NCBI RefSeq assembly: GCF_036321025.1
Contig: NZ_JAZAPB010000002.1
Coordinates: forward strand, 1,674,001-1,738,000
Length of the DNA: 64,000 nucleotides
Reading direction: 5' to 3'
Source of the DNA: Alteraurantiacibacter hainanensis
Lineage (GTDB): Bacteria > Pseudomonadota > Alphaproteobacteria > Sphingomonadales > Sphingomonadaceae
The notes below the pieces were generated by a model that was not told the origin of the DNA, did no database searches, and saw nothing but the letters and a program-made list of their open reading frames with translations. The position numbers were made by a program, and so were the translations under genes. Below, piece after piece: positions 34,081 through 43,117 of the stretch (its first letter is position 1; every line of letters starts with the position of its first letter).

Positions 34081-35825
34081 AGCTTGTCACCGCGACACTT
34101 GCGCTCGCCTGCCTGGCCGCGACGCCGGCCTTCGCCCAGCAGACTGACTCGCGCACCTATTTTACCGCGCGGCTCTACGATCGACCTGCTCCCCAGCAAC
34201 TCTCTTCCGAGGATCGGGAGTATTACGACCAGCTGTTCACCGCCATCGAAGGAGGCGCCTGGGGAACGGTGGAGAGCCTGTTCCAGCAACGGCCCACGGG
34301 CTTGCTGCACGACGTGGCGCGGGCAGAATACTATCTCGCCGCCAACTCTCCGCGCGTAGAGGCCGACCAGATCTCACAATGGTTGCAGAGCGGATCGGAG
34401 CTGCCACAGGCTGCGCAGCTCGTCCGCCTGGGCCAGACCCGCGGGCTGAACGGCGACCCGTCCCTGCCCTACGCACGCGACCTGGTGTCGCAGCGAGCCA
34501 TTCCGCGCCGCACGCGTCCGCGCTCCGTAAACGACGGCACCATGCCGAGCGACATCGAGGCGCAGATACTGGAGCGGATCAGCAACGACGATCCCACGGG
34601 CGCGCGCATCCTGCTGGATGGCGTGGACCATGTGCTCAGCCCGGAGGCGCGGGCGGAATGGCGTCAGCGCGTCGCGTGGAGCTACTTCATCGAGAACCAG
34701 GATACGCAGGCCCTGGCCATGGCGCGAACCGTGCCGGAAGGGCGCGGGGCATGGGTCGCGGAAGGCGAATGGACCGCTGGCCTCGCCGCATGGCGGCTGG
34801 GCGACTGCGATAATGCCTCGGCCTCGTTCCAGCGCGCGGCGCAGCAGGCGATCAACCCCACCCTGCGCGCCGCCTCGCTCTTCTGGGCGTCCCGCGCTGC
34901 CCTGCGCTGCCGTCAGCCGGCTTTGAGCCAGGACTTGTTGAGCGACGCGGCCCTGCTCGATGAAACGCTCTACGGAATGCTGGCCGCCGAACAGCTAGGC
35001 CGCTCGCTGCCGGACCGGGTGGAAAGCGCCGATTTCACCGCAGAGGACTGGCGAACTGTCGGCGGCTACCAGAATACCCGCGTGGCCGTTGCGCTGGCGG
35101 AGATCGGTCGCGACGTGCTGGGCAGCCAGGTCCTGCTGCACCAGGCTCGGATCGGCGATCCGCGCCATTACGATGCCTATTCGCGCCTGGCTCGCGACCT
35201 CGGTTTCCCGCAGACCCAGCTCTTCATGGCGCTGAACGCGCCGGTAGGCGGAGAAGCGGACCCGGCTTCGCATTATCCCGCGCCCAAGATCGCGCCGCGC
35301 GAAGGCTGGCAGATCGATCCCGGCCTCGCTTTTGCCCATATCCTGCAGGAATCGGCCTTCCGCGCCGACGCCGTCAGCCCGGCGAACGCGCAGGGCCTGA
35401 TGCAGATCACCCCGCCGACCTTGCGCCAGCACGCCGGGTGTGTCGGTCGCCCGGCAGGCGCGATCAATGTCTTCGAGCCCGAAATGAACCTGGCCCTGGG
35501 CCAGTGCAACCTGCAGATGGTGGCGCGAGACCCCGCAACGCGCGGACGGCTGCCGCAGATAATGGCGGCCTACAACGCGGGTCTGACGCCGGTCTCGCGC
35601 TGGGTGGGAGAGGTGAACGACGGCAACGATCCGCTGCTCTACATGGAGGCGATACCCTATTGGGAAACACGCGGATATGTCGCCATCGTCCTGCGGAACT
35701 ACTGGATGTACGAACGGCAGGCCAATGCCGCGTCACCCACCCGGCAGGCGCTGGCGCAGAACGACTGGCCCATGTTCCCCGAGAGCGGTTCCGACGGCCG
35801 GGTCTACATGTCGGGGGGACAGTAA
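34077..35825 (+). CDS. Lytic murein transglycosylase (Slt-like)
   Basis: A 582-residue periplasmic enzyme with a signal peptide (MKLVTATLALACLAATPAFAQ), a long alpha-helical superhelix, and a C-terminal SLT domain. The catalytic Glu is in FAHILQESAFRADAVSPANAQGLMQITPPT (near residue 427), with the MAAYNAGLTPVSRWV motif after it. It cleaves peptidoglycan glycan strands. The ATG at 34077 overlaps the stop of the upstream gene and begins exactly at the signal peptide. Confidence 0.92.
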   Translation: MKLVTATLALACLAATPAFAQQTDSRTYFTARLYDRPAPQQLSSEDREYYDQLFTAIEGGAWGTVESLFQQRPTGLLHDVARAEYYLAANSPRVEADQISQWLQSGSELPQAAQLVRLGQTRGLNGDPSLPYARDLVSQRAIPRRTRPRSVNDGTMPSDIEAQILERISNDDPTGARILLDGVDHVLSPEARAEWRQRVAWSYFIENQDTQALAMARTVPEGRGAWVAEGEWTAGLAAWRLGDCDNASASFQRAAQQAINPTLRAASLFWASRAALRCRQPALSQDLLSDAALLDETLYGMLAAEQLGRSLPDRVESADFTAEDWRTVGGYQNTRVAVALAEIGRDVLGSQVLLHQARIGDPRHYDAYSRLARDLGFPQTQLFMALNAPVGGEADPASHYPAPKIAPREGWQIDPGLAFAHILQESAFRADAVSPANAQGLMQITPPTLRQHAGCVGRPAGAINVFEPEMNLALGQCNLQMVARDPATRGRLPQIMAAYNAGLTPVSRWVGEVNDGNDPLLYMEAIPYWETRGYVAIVLRNYWMYERQANAASPTRQALAQNDWPMFPESGSDGRVYMSGGQ

Positions 35826-36352
35826 TGGCCATCGACGAAAGCCGCACTTTCCGGCCGATCAACATCGCCGTGCTCACCGTGTCGGACACGCGGGGACTGG
35901 ATGAGGATACCTCGGGCGACATCCTGGTGGAACGGGTCAAGAGTGCCGGCCACAACCTGGCGGCGCGAGCGATCCAGAAGGACGATGCCCACGGTATCGC
36001 CGCGCTGCTGCGTCGCTGGATAGAGGATCCCGCTATCGACGCCATCGTCTCGACCGGCGGCACCGGGCTGACCGGGCGCGACGTCACGCCGGAGGCGCTC
36101 GACCGGGTGAAGGACAAGGACATACCCGGTTTCGGCGAACTGTTTCGCTGGATCAGCTACAAGACCATCGGCACCTCCACCGTGCAATCGCGCGCCGTGG
36201 CGGTGCTGGCGGGCGGCACCTACATCTTCGCCCTGCCCGGCTCCAACGGTGCTGTGCGCGACGGGTGGGACGGCATTCTGGCCGAACAGCTCGACAGCCG
36301 GAACCGGCCCTGCAATTTCGTCGAACTGATGCCGAGACTGCGCGAGAAGTGA
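35825..36352 (+). CDS. moaB: Molybdenum cofactor biosynthesis protein B
   Basis: A 175-residue MoaB/MogA-fold protein. The molybdopterin-binding motif is STGGTGLTGRDVTPEAL, followed by GFGELFRWISYKTIGTSTVQSRAVA and ALPGSNGAVRDGWD. It may adenylate molybdopterin. The stop of the transglycosylase gene and the start of moaB share one base (TAATG), suggesting coupled translation. No other moa genes are present here. Confidence 0.94.
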   Translation: MAIDESRTFRPINIAVLTVSDTRGLDEDTSGDILVERVKSAGHNLAARAIQKDDAHGIAALLRRWIEDPAIDAIVSTGGTGLTGRDVTPEALDRVKDKDIPGFGELFRWISYKTIGTSTVQSRAVAVLAGGTYIFALPGSNGAVRDGWDGILAEQLDSRNRPCNFVELMPRLREK

Positions 36353-36368
36353 GTCCTTCGATGCGAGA

Positions 36369-36710
36369 TCAGGTCTCCGCCGGAGTGTAGACCGCCATCG
36401 CGCGCCCTTCGGGATCGTCGAAGTGGAAGCGCTTTCCGCCCGGAAATTCGAAGATGTCCAGCGTGATCGTGCCGCCTGCGGCGAGCACCGCGTCGCGCGC
36501 AGCTTCGATATTCTCCACCCGGACCACAGGTAGCGCGGCTTCCCCCTGATGCTCGCCCGTACCGTTCAGCGCGAACTGGCATGGCCCCTCCTCATGCGCG
36601 GCGTAGGAATCGCCATACGATGTGAACGACCAGCCAAAAACCCTTGAATAGAATTGCTTTTGCTGCCCGACCGAGGTCACCGGCAGTTCGACGTAGTCCA
36701 GCTTTCCCAT
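36369..36710 (-). CDS. VOC (glyoxalase/bleomycin-resistance) family protein
   Basis: A 113-residue single-domain vicinal-oxygen-chelate protein. It starts MGKLDYVELPVTSVGQQKQFYSRVFGW, the standard beta-alpha-beta opening, and ends with the KRFHFDDPEGRAMAVYTP strand containing a potential metal Glu. Function of such short VOC proteins is not predictable. A GGAGAGCGG precedes the ATG. It is divergent from the radical SAM gene with 48 bases between, sharing the LexA-type box. Confidence 0.85.
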   Translation of the reverse strand: MGKLDYVELPVTSVGQQKQFYSRVFGWSFTSYGDSYAAHEEGPCQFALNGTGEHQGEAALPVVRVENIEAARDAVLAAGGTITLDIFEFPGGKRFHFDDPEGRAMAVYTPAET

Positions 36711-36742
36711 AACCGCTCTCCGCTTGATCTCCTTCAGCGTAT

Positions 36743-36757
36743 GTTCTATTTATGTTC
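36743..36757. promoter_or_regulatory. Putative LexA (SOS) box
   Basis: GTTC-TATTTAT-GTTC: exactly the direct-repeat GTTC-N7-GTTC form of the alphaproteobacterial LexA operator. It lies one base before the radical SAM gene start and 33 bases ahead of the divergent VOC gene, where repressor binding would block initiation. Binding is inferred from the pattern. Confidence 0.65.
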
Positions 36758-36758
36758 C

Positions 36759-37841
36759 ATGCGCAAGCCCTCTCCGCCCCAAGCCGGTCGCGGCGCCCAG
36801 TCGGCCCGCGTGCCGCAGCGTTTCGGCCTCGCCGATCGCGCGGTGGACGGGGACTGGCGCGATGCGATGGAAAATCTCGACGGGCCGCCGGTAAAACTTC
36901 GCACGACCGTGACGGAAGAACGGCCGAAGACCATCCTTACCTTCAACCAATCACCCGATATCGGGTTCGATAGATCGATCAACGCCTATCGCGGATGCGA
37001 GCATGGCTGCGTCTACTGCTTTGCGCGCCCCACCCACGCCTATCACGATCTTTCCCCCGGCCTCGATTTCGAGACCAGGCTGTTCGCCAAGCCGGAGGCG
37101 GCGGACCTGCTGCGGCAAACTCTTGCAAGGCCGAAGTACACTCCGCGCCCCATCGCCATGGGCACGAACACGGATCCTTATCAGCCGATCGAAGGGCAGT
37201 ACCGGATAACCCGCCAGCTGCTCGAGGTATGCCTCGAAACGCGCCATCCGGTCACCATCACGACGAAGTCCGACCGGGTCCTGCACGATATCGACCTGCT
37301 CGCCGAAATGGCCCGGCACCGTCTCGTGGCCGTCGCGATTTCGGTTACCAGTCTCGACCCCGTCCTCTCGGGAAAGCTAGAGCCGCGCGCTGCCGCCCCG
37401 GCCAAGCGTCTGGCAGCCCTGGGAAAGCTCGTCGATGCGGGGATACCCGTGCATTGCTCCGTCGCGCCCGTCATCCCCGCGATTACCGACGAATTCATGG
37501 AGGCCATCGTCGCCAGGGCCGCCGCGCTTGGCGTCAGGAGCTGCGACTGGATGCCCCTGCGCCTGCCGCACGAGGTGGCGCCGCTGTTCCGCGAATGGCT
37601 GGACGTCCACTATCCGGAGCGGGCGGGCAAGGTGATGAGCATCGTGCGCTCGATCAGGCAGGGGAAGGACAACGACCCTGACTTTTTCACCCGGATGAGG
37701 CCGAAAGGCGTGTGGGCCGATCTCTTCCGCGCGCGCTTCCGCATTGCCTGCCGCCGGTCCGGCATCGGCAAGGAGCGGTTCGAACTCGATACCGTTGCAT
37801 TTAGACCACCCCTCGCGCGCGGACAGCTGCAATTGCTATGA
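36759..37841 (+). CDS. PA0069 family radical SAM protein (SplB-like)
   Basis: A 360-residue radical SAM protein. The cluster-binding Cys motif is CEHGCVYC (Cys80, Cys84, Cys87), followed by FARPTHAYHDLSPGLDFE, the signature of this family, and GTNTDPYQPIEG. Relatives are grouped with spore photoproduct lyase and often called DNA repair photolyases, but their substrate is untested. The ATG at 36759 places the start directly after a LexA-type box and leaves little room for a ribosome-binding site, so it may be leaderless or start at a later codon. Confidence 0.9.
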   Translation: MRKPSPPQAGRGAQSARVPQRFGLADRAVDGDWRDAMENLDGPPVKLRTTVTEERPKTILTFNQSPDIGFDRSINAYRGCEHGCVYCFARPTHAYHDLSPGLDFETRLFAKPEAADLLRQTLARPKYTPRPIAMGTNTDPYQPIEGQYRITRQLLEVCLETRHPVTITTKSDRVLHDIDLLAEMARHRLVAVAISVTSLDPVLSGKLEPRAAAPAKRLAALGKLVDAGIPVHCSVAPVIPAITDEFMEAIVARAAALGVRSCDWMPLRLPHEVAPLFREWLDVHYPERAGKVMSIVRSIRQGKDNDPDFFTRMRPKGVWADLFRARFRIACRRSGIGKERFELDTVAFRPPLARGQLQLL

Positions 37842-37959
37842 AATGCTTCGCAATCGCAGCGAATTGGGTTACGACGCGCGACAGTTTCATCGCATTGGCG
37901 GCCTGCCGCCGACGCGATCACGTGCGTTCTTGAACGCTCCTTGAGATGGGGGAATCCTG

Positions 37960-39108
37960 ATGAAAAAATATACGGTCGCCCTGCTGTCGGCTTCGGCGTT
38001 CGTCGCCACGCCGGCCATGGCCGACGACGGTCAATTCTATATCGGCGCGGGTTCGGGCATCGGCAAGGCCGAGCGGACCGAACTGGAAGACCAGATCTTC
38101 GAGCAGGTCGTGACGCTGGAAAGCGAACTGGGCTGGGAAGCCGAAGCGCTGCTGGGTTACGACGCCGGTCCGCTTCGTTTCGAGGTCGAGGGTTCGTACA
38201 AGGATTTCGACATCGACACGATCGATGCCGGTCCGATCCTCGGCATTCCGGGATTTACGACCACGAACGGCTACGAAATCGCGACCGGAGTGCTTGATCC
38301 GGTTGCCGGTGAGCTTTCCGTATGGAGCGGGATGTTCAACGCCCTGCTCGACTTTGGCGGACACGACTCCTTCGGTGTTTCTCTGGGTGGCGGCGTAGGT
38401 ATCTCGAACGCCAGCTTCAACAACGTCACCGCCTTCGAGCCGAGCCCCGGCTTCCTTGACGACGACGACACCCGCTTTGCCTGGCAGGGCATCGCGCAGG
38501 TTCGCGCGCCCGTGTCGGACAATGTCGATGCGTCGATCAAGTACAAGTATCACCGCGTGACCGATGTCGAGCTGGTCGACAACATCGGCCGCGATTTCGA
38601 AGGGCACGTCGGCACGCATACCGTGCTGGGCACCTTCATCTTCAATTTCGGTGGTGAGGAACCGGCTCCGCCGCCTCCCCCGCCGCCGCCGCCTCCGCCC
38701 CCGCCGCCTCCGCCGCCTCCTCCCCCGCCGCCCCCGCCGCCCCCGCCGGCGCCGGTCTGCGAGCAGGGCCCCTACATCGTGTTCTTCGACTGGGACGAGT
38801 CGACCATCACGCCGGAAGCGGCCACGGTGCTCAACTCCGCCATCACCGCCTACGGCGATTGCGGTACTGCGGCGATCATGCTGGCCGGTCACACCGACCG
38901 TTCGGGCACGGTCCAGTACAACATGGGCCTGGCAGAGCGTCGCAATGACTCGGTGCAGGAATACCTCACCGGTCGCGGCATCCCGGCCGGTCGTATCTCG
39001 ACCGAAGCCTTCGGCGAGAGCATGCCCCGCGTGCCGACCGCCGACGGTGTTCGCGAACTGCAGAACCGCCGCGTGGAAATCACTTACGGTCCGGGTTCGG
39101 GCATGTAA
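37960..39108 (+). CDS. OmpA family outer-membrane protein with polyproline linker
   Basis: A 382-residue protein with signal peptide (MKKYTVALLSASAFVATPAMA), an eight-strand-type N-terminal barrel to about residue 230, a run of 27 consecutive prolines (residues 237-263), and a C-terminal OmpA domain. The latter has the peptidoglycan-binding Asp and Arg in MLAGHTDRSGTVQYNMGLAERRNDSV and the ELQNRRVEI strand. It tethers the outer membrane to the wall. A GGGGGAA ribosome-binding site precedes the ATG, and a terminator follows. Confidence 0.95.
   Translation: MKKYTVALLSASAFVATPAMADDGQFYIGAGSGIGKAERTELEDQIFEQVVTLESELGWEAEALLGYDAGPLRFEVEGSYKDFDIDTIDAGPILGIPGFTTTNGYEIATGVLDPVAGELSVWSGMFNALLDFGGHDSFGVSLGGGVGISNASFNNVTAFEPSPGFLDDDDTRFAWQGIAQVRAPVSDNVDASIKYKYHRVTDVELVDNIGRDFEGHVGTHTVLGTFIFNFGGEEPAPPPPPPPPPPPPPPPPPPPPPPPPPPPAPVCEQGPYIVFFDWDESTITPEAATVLNSAITAYGDCGTAAIMLAGHTDRSGTVQYNMGLAERRNDSVQEYLTGRGIPAGRISTEAFGESMPRVPTADGVRELQNRRVEITYGPGSGM
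38668..38748 (+). repeat. CCG/CCT/CCC triplet repeat encoding 27 prolines
   Basis: An 81-base uninterrupted series of proline codons mixing CCG, CCT and CCC inside the OmpA-family gene. Triplet slippage would change linker length without a frameshift. Confidence 0.95.
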
Positions 39109-39129
39109 GTCCACACGGACCGAACAACG

Positions 39130-39164
39130 AAAAGGGCCGGGAGCGATCCCGGCCCTTTCTGTTT
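39130..39164. terminator. Bidirectional Rho-independent terminator
   Basis: AAAGGGCCGGGA-GCGA-TCCCGGCCCTTT stem with T-rich flanks on both strands, between the convergent OmpA-family gene and dnaE. Confidence 0.92.
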
Positions 39165-39212
39165 CTGCTGGAGGCGCGTCGAAATGCCGACGCGGGCGTG
39201 GCTAGATGTCTC

Positions 39213-42200
39213 TCAGGCGACCAGGCGCAGGTGTCCGACGCCACGGATCGGCGCGAGCGCGACGTTGGCGAGGCCGGGAATGGTCGAAAGCCGGTCCACC
39301 AGTTCACCGCCGAGTTTGAAATCGCTGCCCAGCAGCATGCGCGGCGTGTTGTCTTCTTCCAAACACAGCGTCAGCACGACTTCGCCGTGCCCGGCGCGCC
39401 CGATTTCCAGCATCTGCGCCAGCGCGGCGATGGCCCCGGCATCGTGAACCTCGGCGGTCAGCTGCATCTTGGCAGAGCTCTTCACGTCCGACAGCGGACG
39501 TGCTCCGCGCACTGTCACGCGCGGGGGATCGTCGGGATTGGGCGAATCCAGTTCCACGTTCAGCAGCACGCAAGTCCCGTCCTCGGCCCAGCGGACAAAG
39601 CTGTCGACCAGCGATTCCTCGAAGCACGCGGCGCTGAATTGCCCTGAACTGTCCGAGAAATCGGCGCGAACGAACTCCGCGCCGCGCTTGGTGCGGCCCT
39701 TGCTGAAACTTTCCACCATCGCAGCCATCACTGCAGGCTGGCGGCCGCCCTCCACCCCGCTGTCCATCAGCGCGGCATAGGAGCGAGCGCCGTTCGCCGA
39801 GGCGACTTCACGGAATTCCTGCACCGGGTGCGCGGCGAAGTAGAACCCGAACACGTCGCGTTCCACTTCCATCTGTTTCGCACGCGGCCATGCGTCGGCA
39901 TCGACGAGGCGCAAGGTGGGCTCGGACTTCTCCTCGCTGCCGAAAAGCCCGGCCTGCCCGCTGCTGCGCTCGCGATTGGCAGCGTCGGTGATCGCCAAAA
40001 GCATGTCGGCATTGGCCAGAACCTTTGCCCGGTTCGGTTCGAAGGAATCGAAAGCGCCCGCGCCGGCCAGGCTTTCCAGCTGCTTGCGGTTCATCGATCC
40101 CGCGGGAAGCCGTTCGAACAGGTCTTCCAGGTTCTCGTAGGGACCATGGGCCTCGCGCTCCGCGACAAGCTGCTCCATCGCGCGTTCGCCCACGTTGCGG
40201 ATTCCCGCCAGGGCATATCGCACGGCGTAGCCCTCGTCGGTGGTCTCCACCATGAACTCGGCTTCGGACTTGCCGATATCGGGCGCCAGTAATTGCACGC
40301 CGTTGCGGCGCAGGTCGTCCACGAACACCGCCAGCTTTTCCGACTGGTGCATGTCGAAGCACATGGATGCGGCGTAGAATTCTTCCGGATAGTGCGCCTT
40401 CAGCCAAGCCGTCTGGTAGCTGAGCAGCGCGTAGGCGGCGGCGTGCGACTTGTTGAAGCCGTAGCCGGCGAACTTGTCGATCAAGTCGAACAACTCGTTC
40501 GCCTGCTTGGGATCGATACCGGAGACTTCTCCGCAACCGTCGATGAAGCGCTGGCGCTGCGCGTCCATCTCGGCCTGCACCTTCTTGCCCATGGCGCGGC
40601 GCAGCAGGTCGGCATCGCCCAGCGAATATCCGGCCAGGATCTGCGCGGCCTGCATCACCTGTTCCTGATAGACGAAGATGCCGTAGGTCTCGGCCAGGAT
40701 GCCTTCCAGCTTGGGATGCGGGTAGACGATTTCCTCCTCGCCCGCCTTGCGCTTGCCGAAGCTGGGGATGTTGTCCATCGGGCCGGGCCGATAGAGCGAG
40801 ACGAGCGCGATGATATCCTCGAACTTGGTGGGCTTCACCGCCGTCAGGGTGCGCCGCATGCCCTCGGATTCCAGCTGGAACACGCCCACGGTATCGCCGC
40901 GCTTCAGGAGATCGAACACGCCGGGATCGTCCCAGGCCAGGGTGTCGAGATCGATCTCGATATTGCGACGCTTCAGAAGGTCCACCGCCTTCCGTAGCAC
41001 CGAAAGCGTCTTCAGGCCGAGGAAGTCGAACTTCACCAGACCCGAATCCTCGACATGCTTCATGTCGAACTGCGTTACCGGCATGTCCGAGCGCGGATCG
41101 CGGTAGAGCGGCACCAGCTGGCTCAGCGGCCGGTCGCCGATCACCACGCCCGCCGCGTGGGTGGAGGAATTGCGCGGGAAACCCTCCAGCTGCATGGCCA
41201 GATCGACGAGGCGCTTCACCTCGTTGTCGTTGTCGTACTCGCGCTTGAAATCGGCGGCGCCGTTCAGCGTGCGCGGCAGGGTCCACGGGTCGGTTGGGTG
41301 ATTGGGCACCATCTTGGTGAGGCGGTCCACCTGGCCATAGGGCATCTGCAGGATGCGTCCGGTATCGCGCAGCACGGCGCGCGCCTTCATCTTGCCGAAG
41401 GTGATGATCTGCGCGACCTTGTCCTTGCCGTACCGCTCCTGGACATAGCGGATCACCTCGCCGCGTCGCGTTTCGCAGAAGTCGATGTCGAAGTCCGGCA
41501 TGGAGACGCGTTCGGGGTTCAGGAAACGCTCGAACAGCAGGCCCAGTCGGATCGGATCGAGGTCGGTAATGGTCAGCGCCCAGGCCACCAGGCTGCCCGC
41601 GCCCGAGCCACGACCCGGCCCTACGGGAATCCCCTGCGCCTTGGCCCACTTGATGAAGTCGGCAACGATCAGGAAGTAACCGGGGAAACCCATGTTCTTG
41701 ATGATACCGACTTCGTAGTCGAGCCGGTCGACATAGGTCTTCAGTTCCTCGTCCGAGAGCTCGCCGTATTGCTCGAGGCGCGCTGCCAAGCCCTTGCGCG
41801 CGTCCTCCTCCAGCATTCGCTCCTCGCCCTCCAGGTCGCCTGCCAGGCTGGGAAGGATCGGCTTGCGGCGCGGCGGTGCGAAGGCGCAACGCTGGGCGAT
41901 GACCAGCGTGTTCTCGGTCGCCTCGGGCAGGTCGGCGAACAGGTCGGCCATCTGCGCGGCCGACTTGACGTAGGCCTCCGCGTTTGAGGTGGGGCGATTG
42001 TCGCTGTCGATCTGGCTGGAATTGGCAATGCACAGCATGGCGTCATGCGCGCTGTGCATGTGCGGCTCTGCAAAATTGGCCGGGTTCGTGGCCACGAGCG
42101 GCAGGTTCTTGGCATAGGCGAGATCGATCAGGCCCTGCTCCGCGGCTTCCTCCACCGGATCGCCGCGCCGCGCCAGTTCGACGTAGAGTCTCCCGGGAAA

Positions 42201-42680
42201 CAGGGAAGCCATGCGGTCAGCCAGGGCGTGGGCCTGCCGTTCCTTGCCATCCGCCAGCAGGCGCGTGATCGCTCCCTCGCTGGCGCCGGTCAGGGCAATC
42301 AGGCCGTCGGTGCGCCCTTCGAAATCCGCCATGCCGACGTGCGGGACGCGTTCTAGCGGCCTGTCGAGGTGCCCGCGGCTGACGAGGTGACACAGGTTGT
42401 TCCAACCGTCCTCGTCCTGCGCGAACAAGGGAAGGTGGTCCACCGTCTCCCCGTCATCGGCCAGCACGCCCAGCAGCGTGCCGACGATGGGCTGCACTCC
42501 CTCCCCCTGGCAGGCAGAGGCGAACATGCTGGAGCCGTAGAGACCGTTGCGGTCGCAGATGGCGACGGCCGGAAAGCCGCGTTCCTTGGCCAGTTTCGCA
42601 ATCGCCTTGGGATCGATCGCGCCCTCCAGCATCGAATAACTGGATAGCACGCGGAGGGGGACGAAGGGAGCAAACGGCAT
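39213..42680 (-). CDS. dnaE: DNA polymerase III alpha subunit
   Basis: An 1155-residue replicative polymerase. The order is PHP domain (residues 1-280), polymerase core with the catalytic Asp pair in SMPDFDIDFCETRRGEVIRYV, the fingers segment VAQIITFGKMKARAVLRDTGR, helix-hairpin-helix near residue 860, and a C-terminal OB fold (SFSKGRTKRGAEFVRADFSD). The N-terminus reads FVPLRVLSSYSMLEGA: the two His residues usual in the PHP metal site of other DnaE proteins are Pro8 and Leu12. Length is standard. It is the replication DnaE rather than DnaE2. Confidence 0.97.
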   Translation of the reverse strand: MPFAPFVPLRVLSSYSMLEGAIDPKAIAKLAKERGFPAVAICDRNGLYGSSMFASACQGEGVQPIVGTLLGVLADDGETVDHLPLFAQDEDGWNNLCHLVSRGHLDRPLERVPHVGMADFEGRTDGLIALTGASEGAITRLLADGKERQAHALADRMASLFPGRLYVELARRGDPVEEAAEQGLIDLAYAKNLPLVATNPANFAEPHMHSAHDAMLCIANSSQIDSDNRPTSNAEAYVKSAAQMADLFADLPEATENTLVIAQRCAFAPPRRKPILPSLAGDLEGEERMLEEDARKGLAARLEQYGELSDEELKTYVDRLDYEVGIIKNMGFPGYFLIVADFIKWAKAQGIPVGPGRGSGAGSLVAWALTITDLDPIRLGLLFERFLNPERVSMPDFDIDFCETRRGEVIRYVQERYGKDKVAQIITFGKMKARAVLRDTGRILQMPYGQVDRLTKMVPNHPTDPWTLPRTLNGAADFKREYDNDNEVKRLVDLAMQLEGFPRNSSTHAAGVVIGDRPLSQLVPLYRDPRSDMPVTQFDMKHVEDSGLVKFDFLGLKTLSVLRKAVDLLKRRNIEIDLDTLAWDDPGVFDLLKRGDTVGVFQLESEGMRRTLTAVKPTKFEDIIALVSLYRPGPMDNIPSFGKRKAGEEEIVYPHPKLEGILAETYGIFVYQEQVMQAAQILAGYSLGDADLLRRAMGKKVQAEMDAQRQRFIDGCGEVSGIDPKQANELFDLIDKFAGYGFNKSHAAAYALLSYQTAWLKAHYPEEFYAASMCFDMHQSEKLAVFVDDLRRNGVQLLAPDIGKSEAEFMVETTDEGYAVRYALAGIRNVGERAMEQLVAEREAHGPYENLEDLFERLPAGSMNRKQLESLAGAGAFDSFEPNRAKVLANADMLLAITDAANRERSSGQAGLFGSEEKSEPTLRLVDADAWPRAKQMEVERDVFGFYFAAHPVQEFREVASANGARSYAALMDSGVEGGRQPAVMAAMVESFSKGRTKRGAEFVRADFSDSSGQFSAACFEESLVDSFVRWAEDGTCVLLNVELDSPNPDDPPRVTVRGARPLSDVKSSAKMQLTAEVHDAGAIAALAQMLEIGRAGHGEVVLTLCLEEDNTPRMLLGSDFKLGGELVDRLSTIPGLANVALAPIRGVGHLRLVA

Positions 42681-42725
42681 CGCGCCAATATGGGCAGCAG
42701 GCGGGGATTCTCCAAGCGCGGGCGC

Positions 42726-43070
42726 CTAGCTGTCCCCCGGCTCGTCCACAGTTGCGGCGGCGATCTTGCGCCGGGTGTCACGAATGGTCGAGACGGCGCC
42801 GTAGACGATCAGCGCGGCCAGAAAAATCCACACCCACAGCGGAATATCCTGCCCGAAGATGGCGAGGTAGATGTAGGCGGAAACGAAGAAGAAACCCGCC
42901 AGCATGGTCGGCGCCACGGTCGATCGCCCCGCCCGCGCCCGCCGCACAAGCCAGGCGATGGAGGCGAAGAAAAACGGGATCGCCCCGACGTAGATGGCGG
43001 CGAAGATATACGGATTGACGTTGTACTGGGAGCCCAGCGCAAGAATCCAGGCATTGGCGGCTTCGAGCAT
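42726..43070 (-). CDS. Small hypothetical membrane protein
   Basis: A 114-residue protein with three predicted membrane helices: YIFAAIYVGAIPFFFASIAWLV, TMLAGFFFVSAYIYLAIF and PLWVWIFLAALIVYGAVS. A short basic segment (RRARAGR) follows the first helix and the C-terminus is charged and soluble. No catalytic motif is visible and I do not know the family. It lies 45 bases upstream of dnaE on the same strand, so transcripts could continue into dnaE. Confidence 0.7.
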   Translation of the reverse strand: MLEAANAWILALGSQYNVNPYIFAAIYVGAIPFFFASIAWLVRRARAGRSTVAPTMLAGFFFVSAYIYLAIFGQDIPLWVWIFLAALIVYGAVSTIRDTRRKIAAATVDEPGDS

Positions 43071-43117
43071 GGCGACCTCCTAGTCTTCCCGCCTTTTCGC
43101 AGGAGCGGGCAAAAAGG

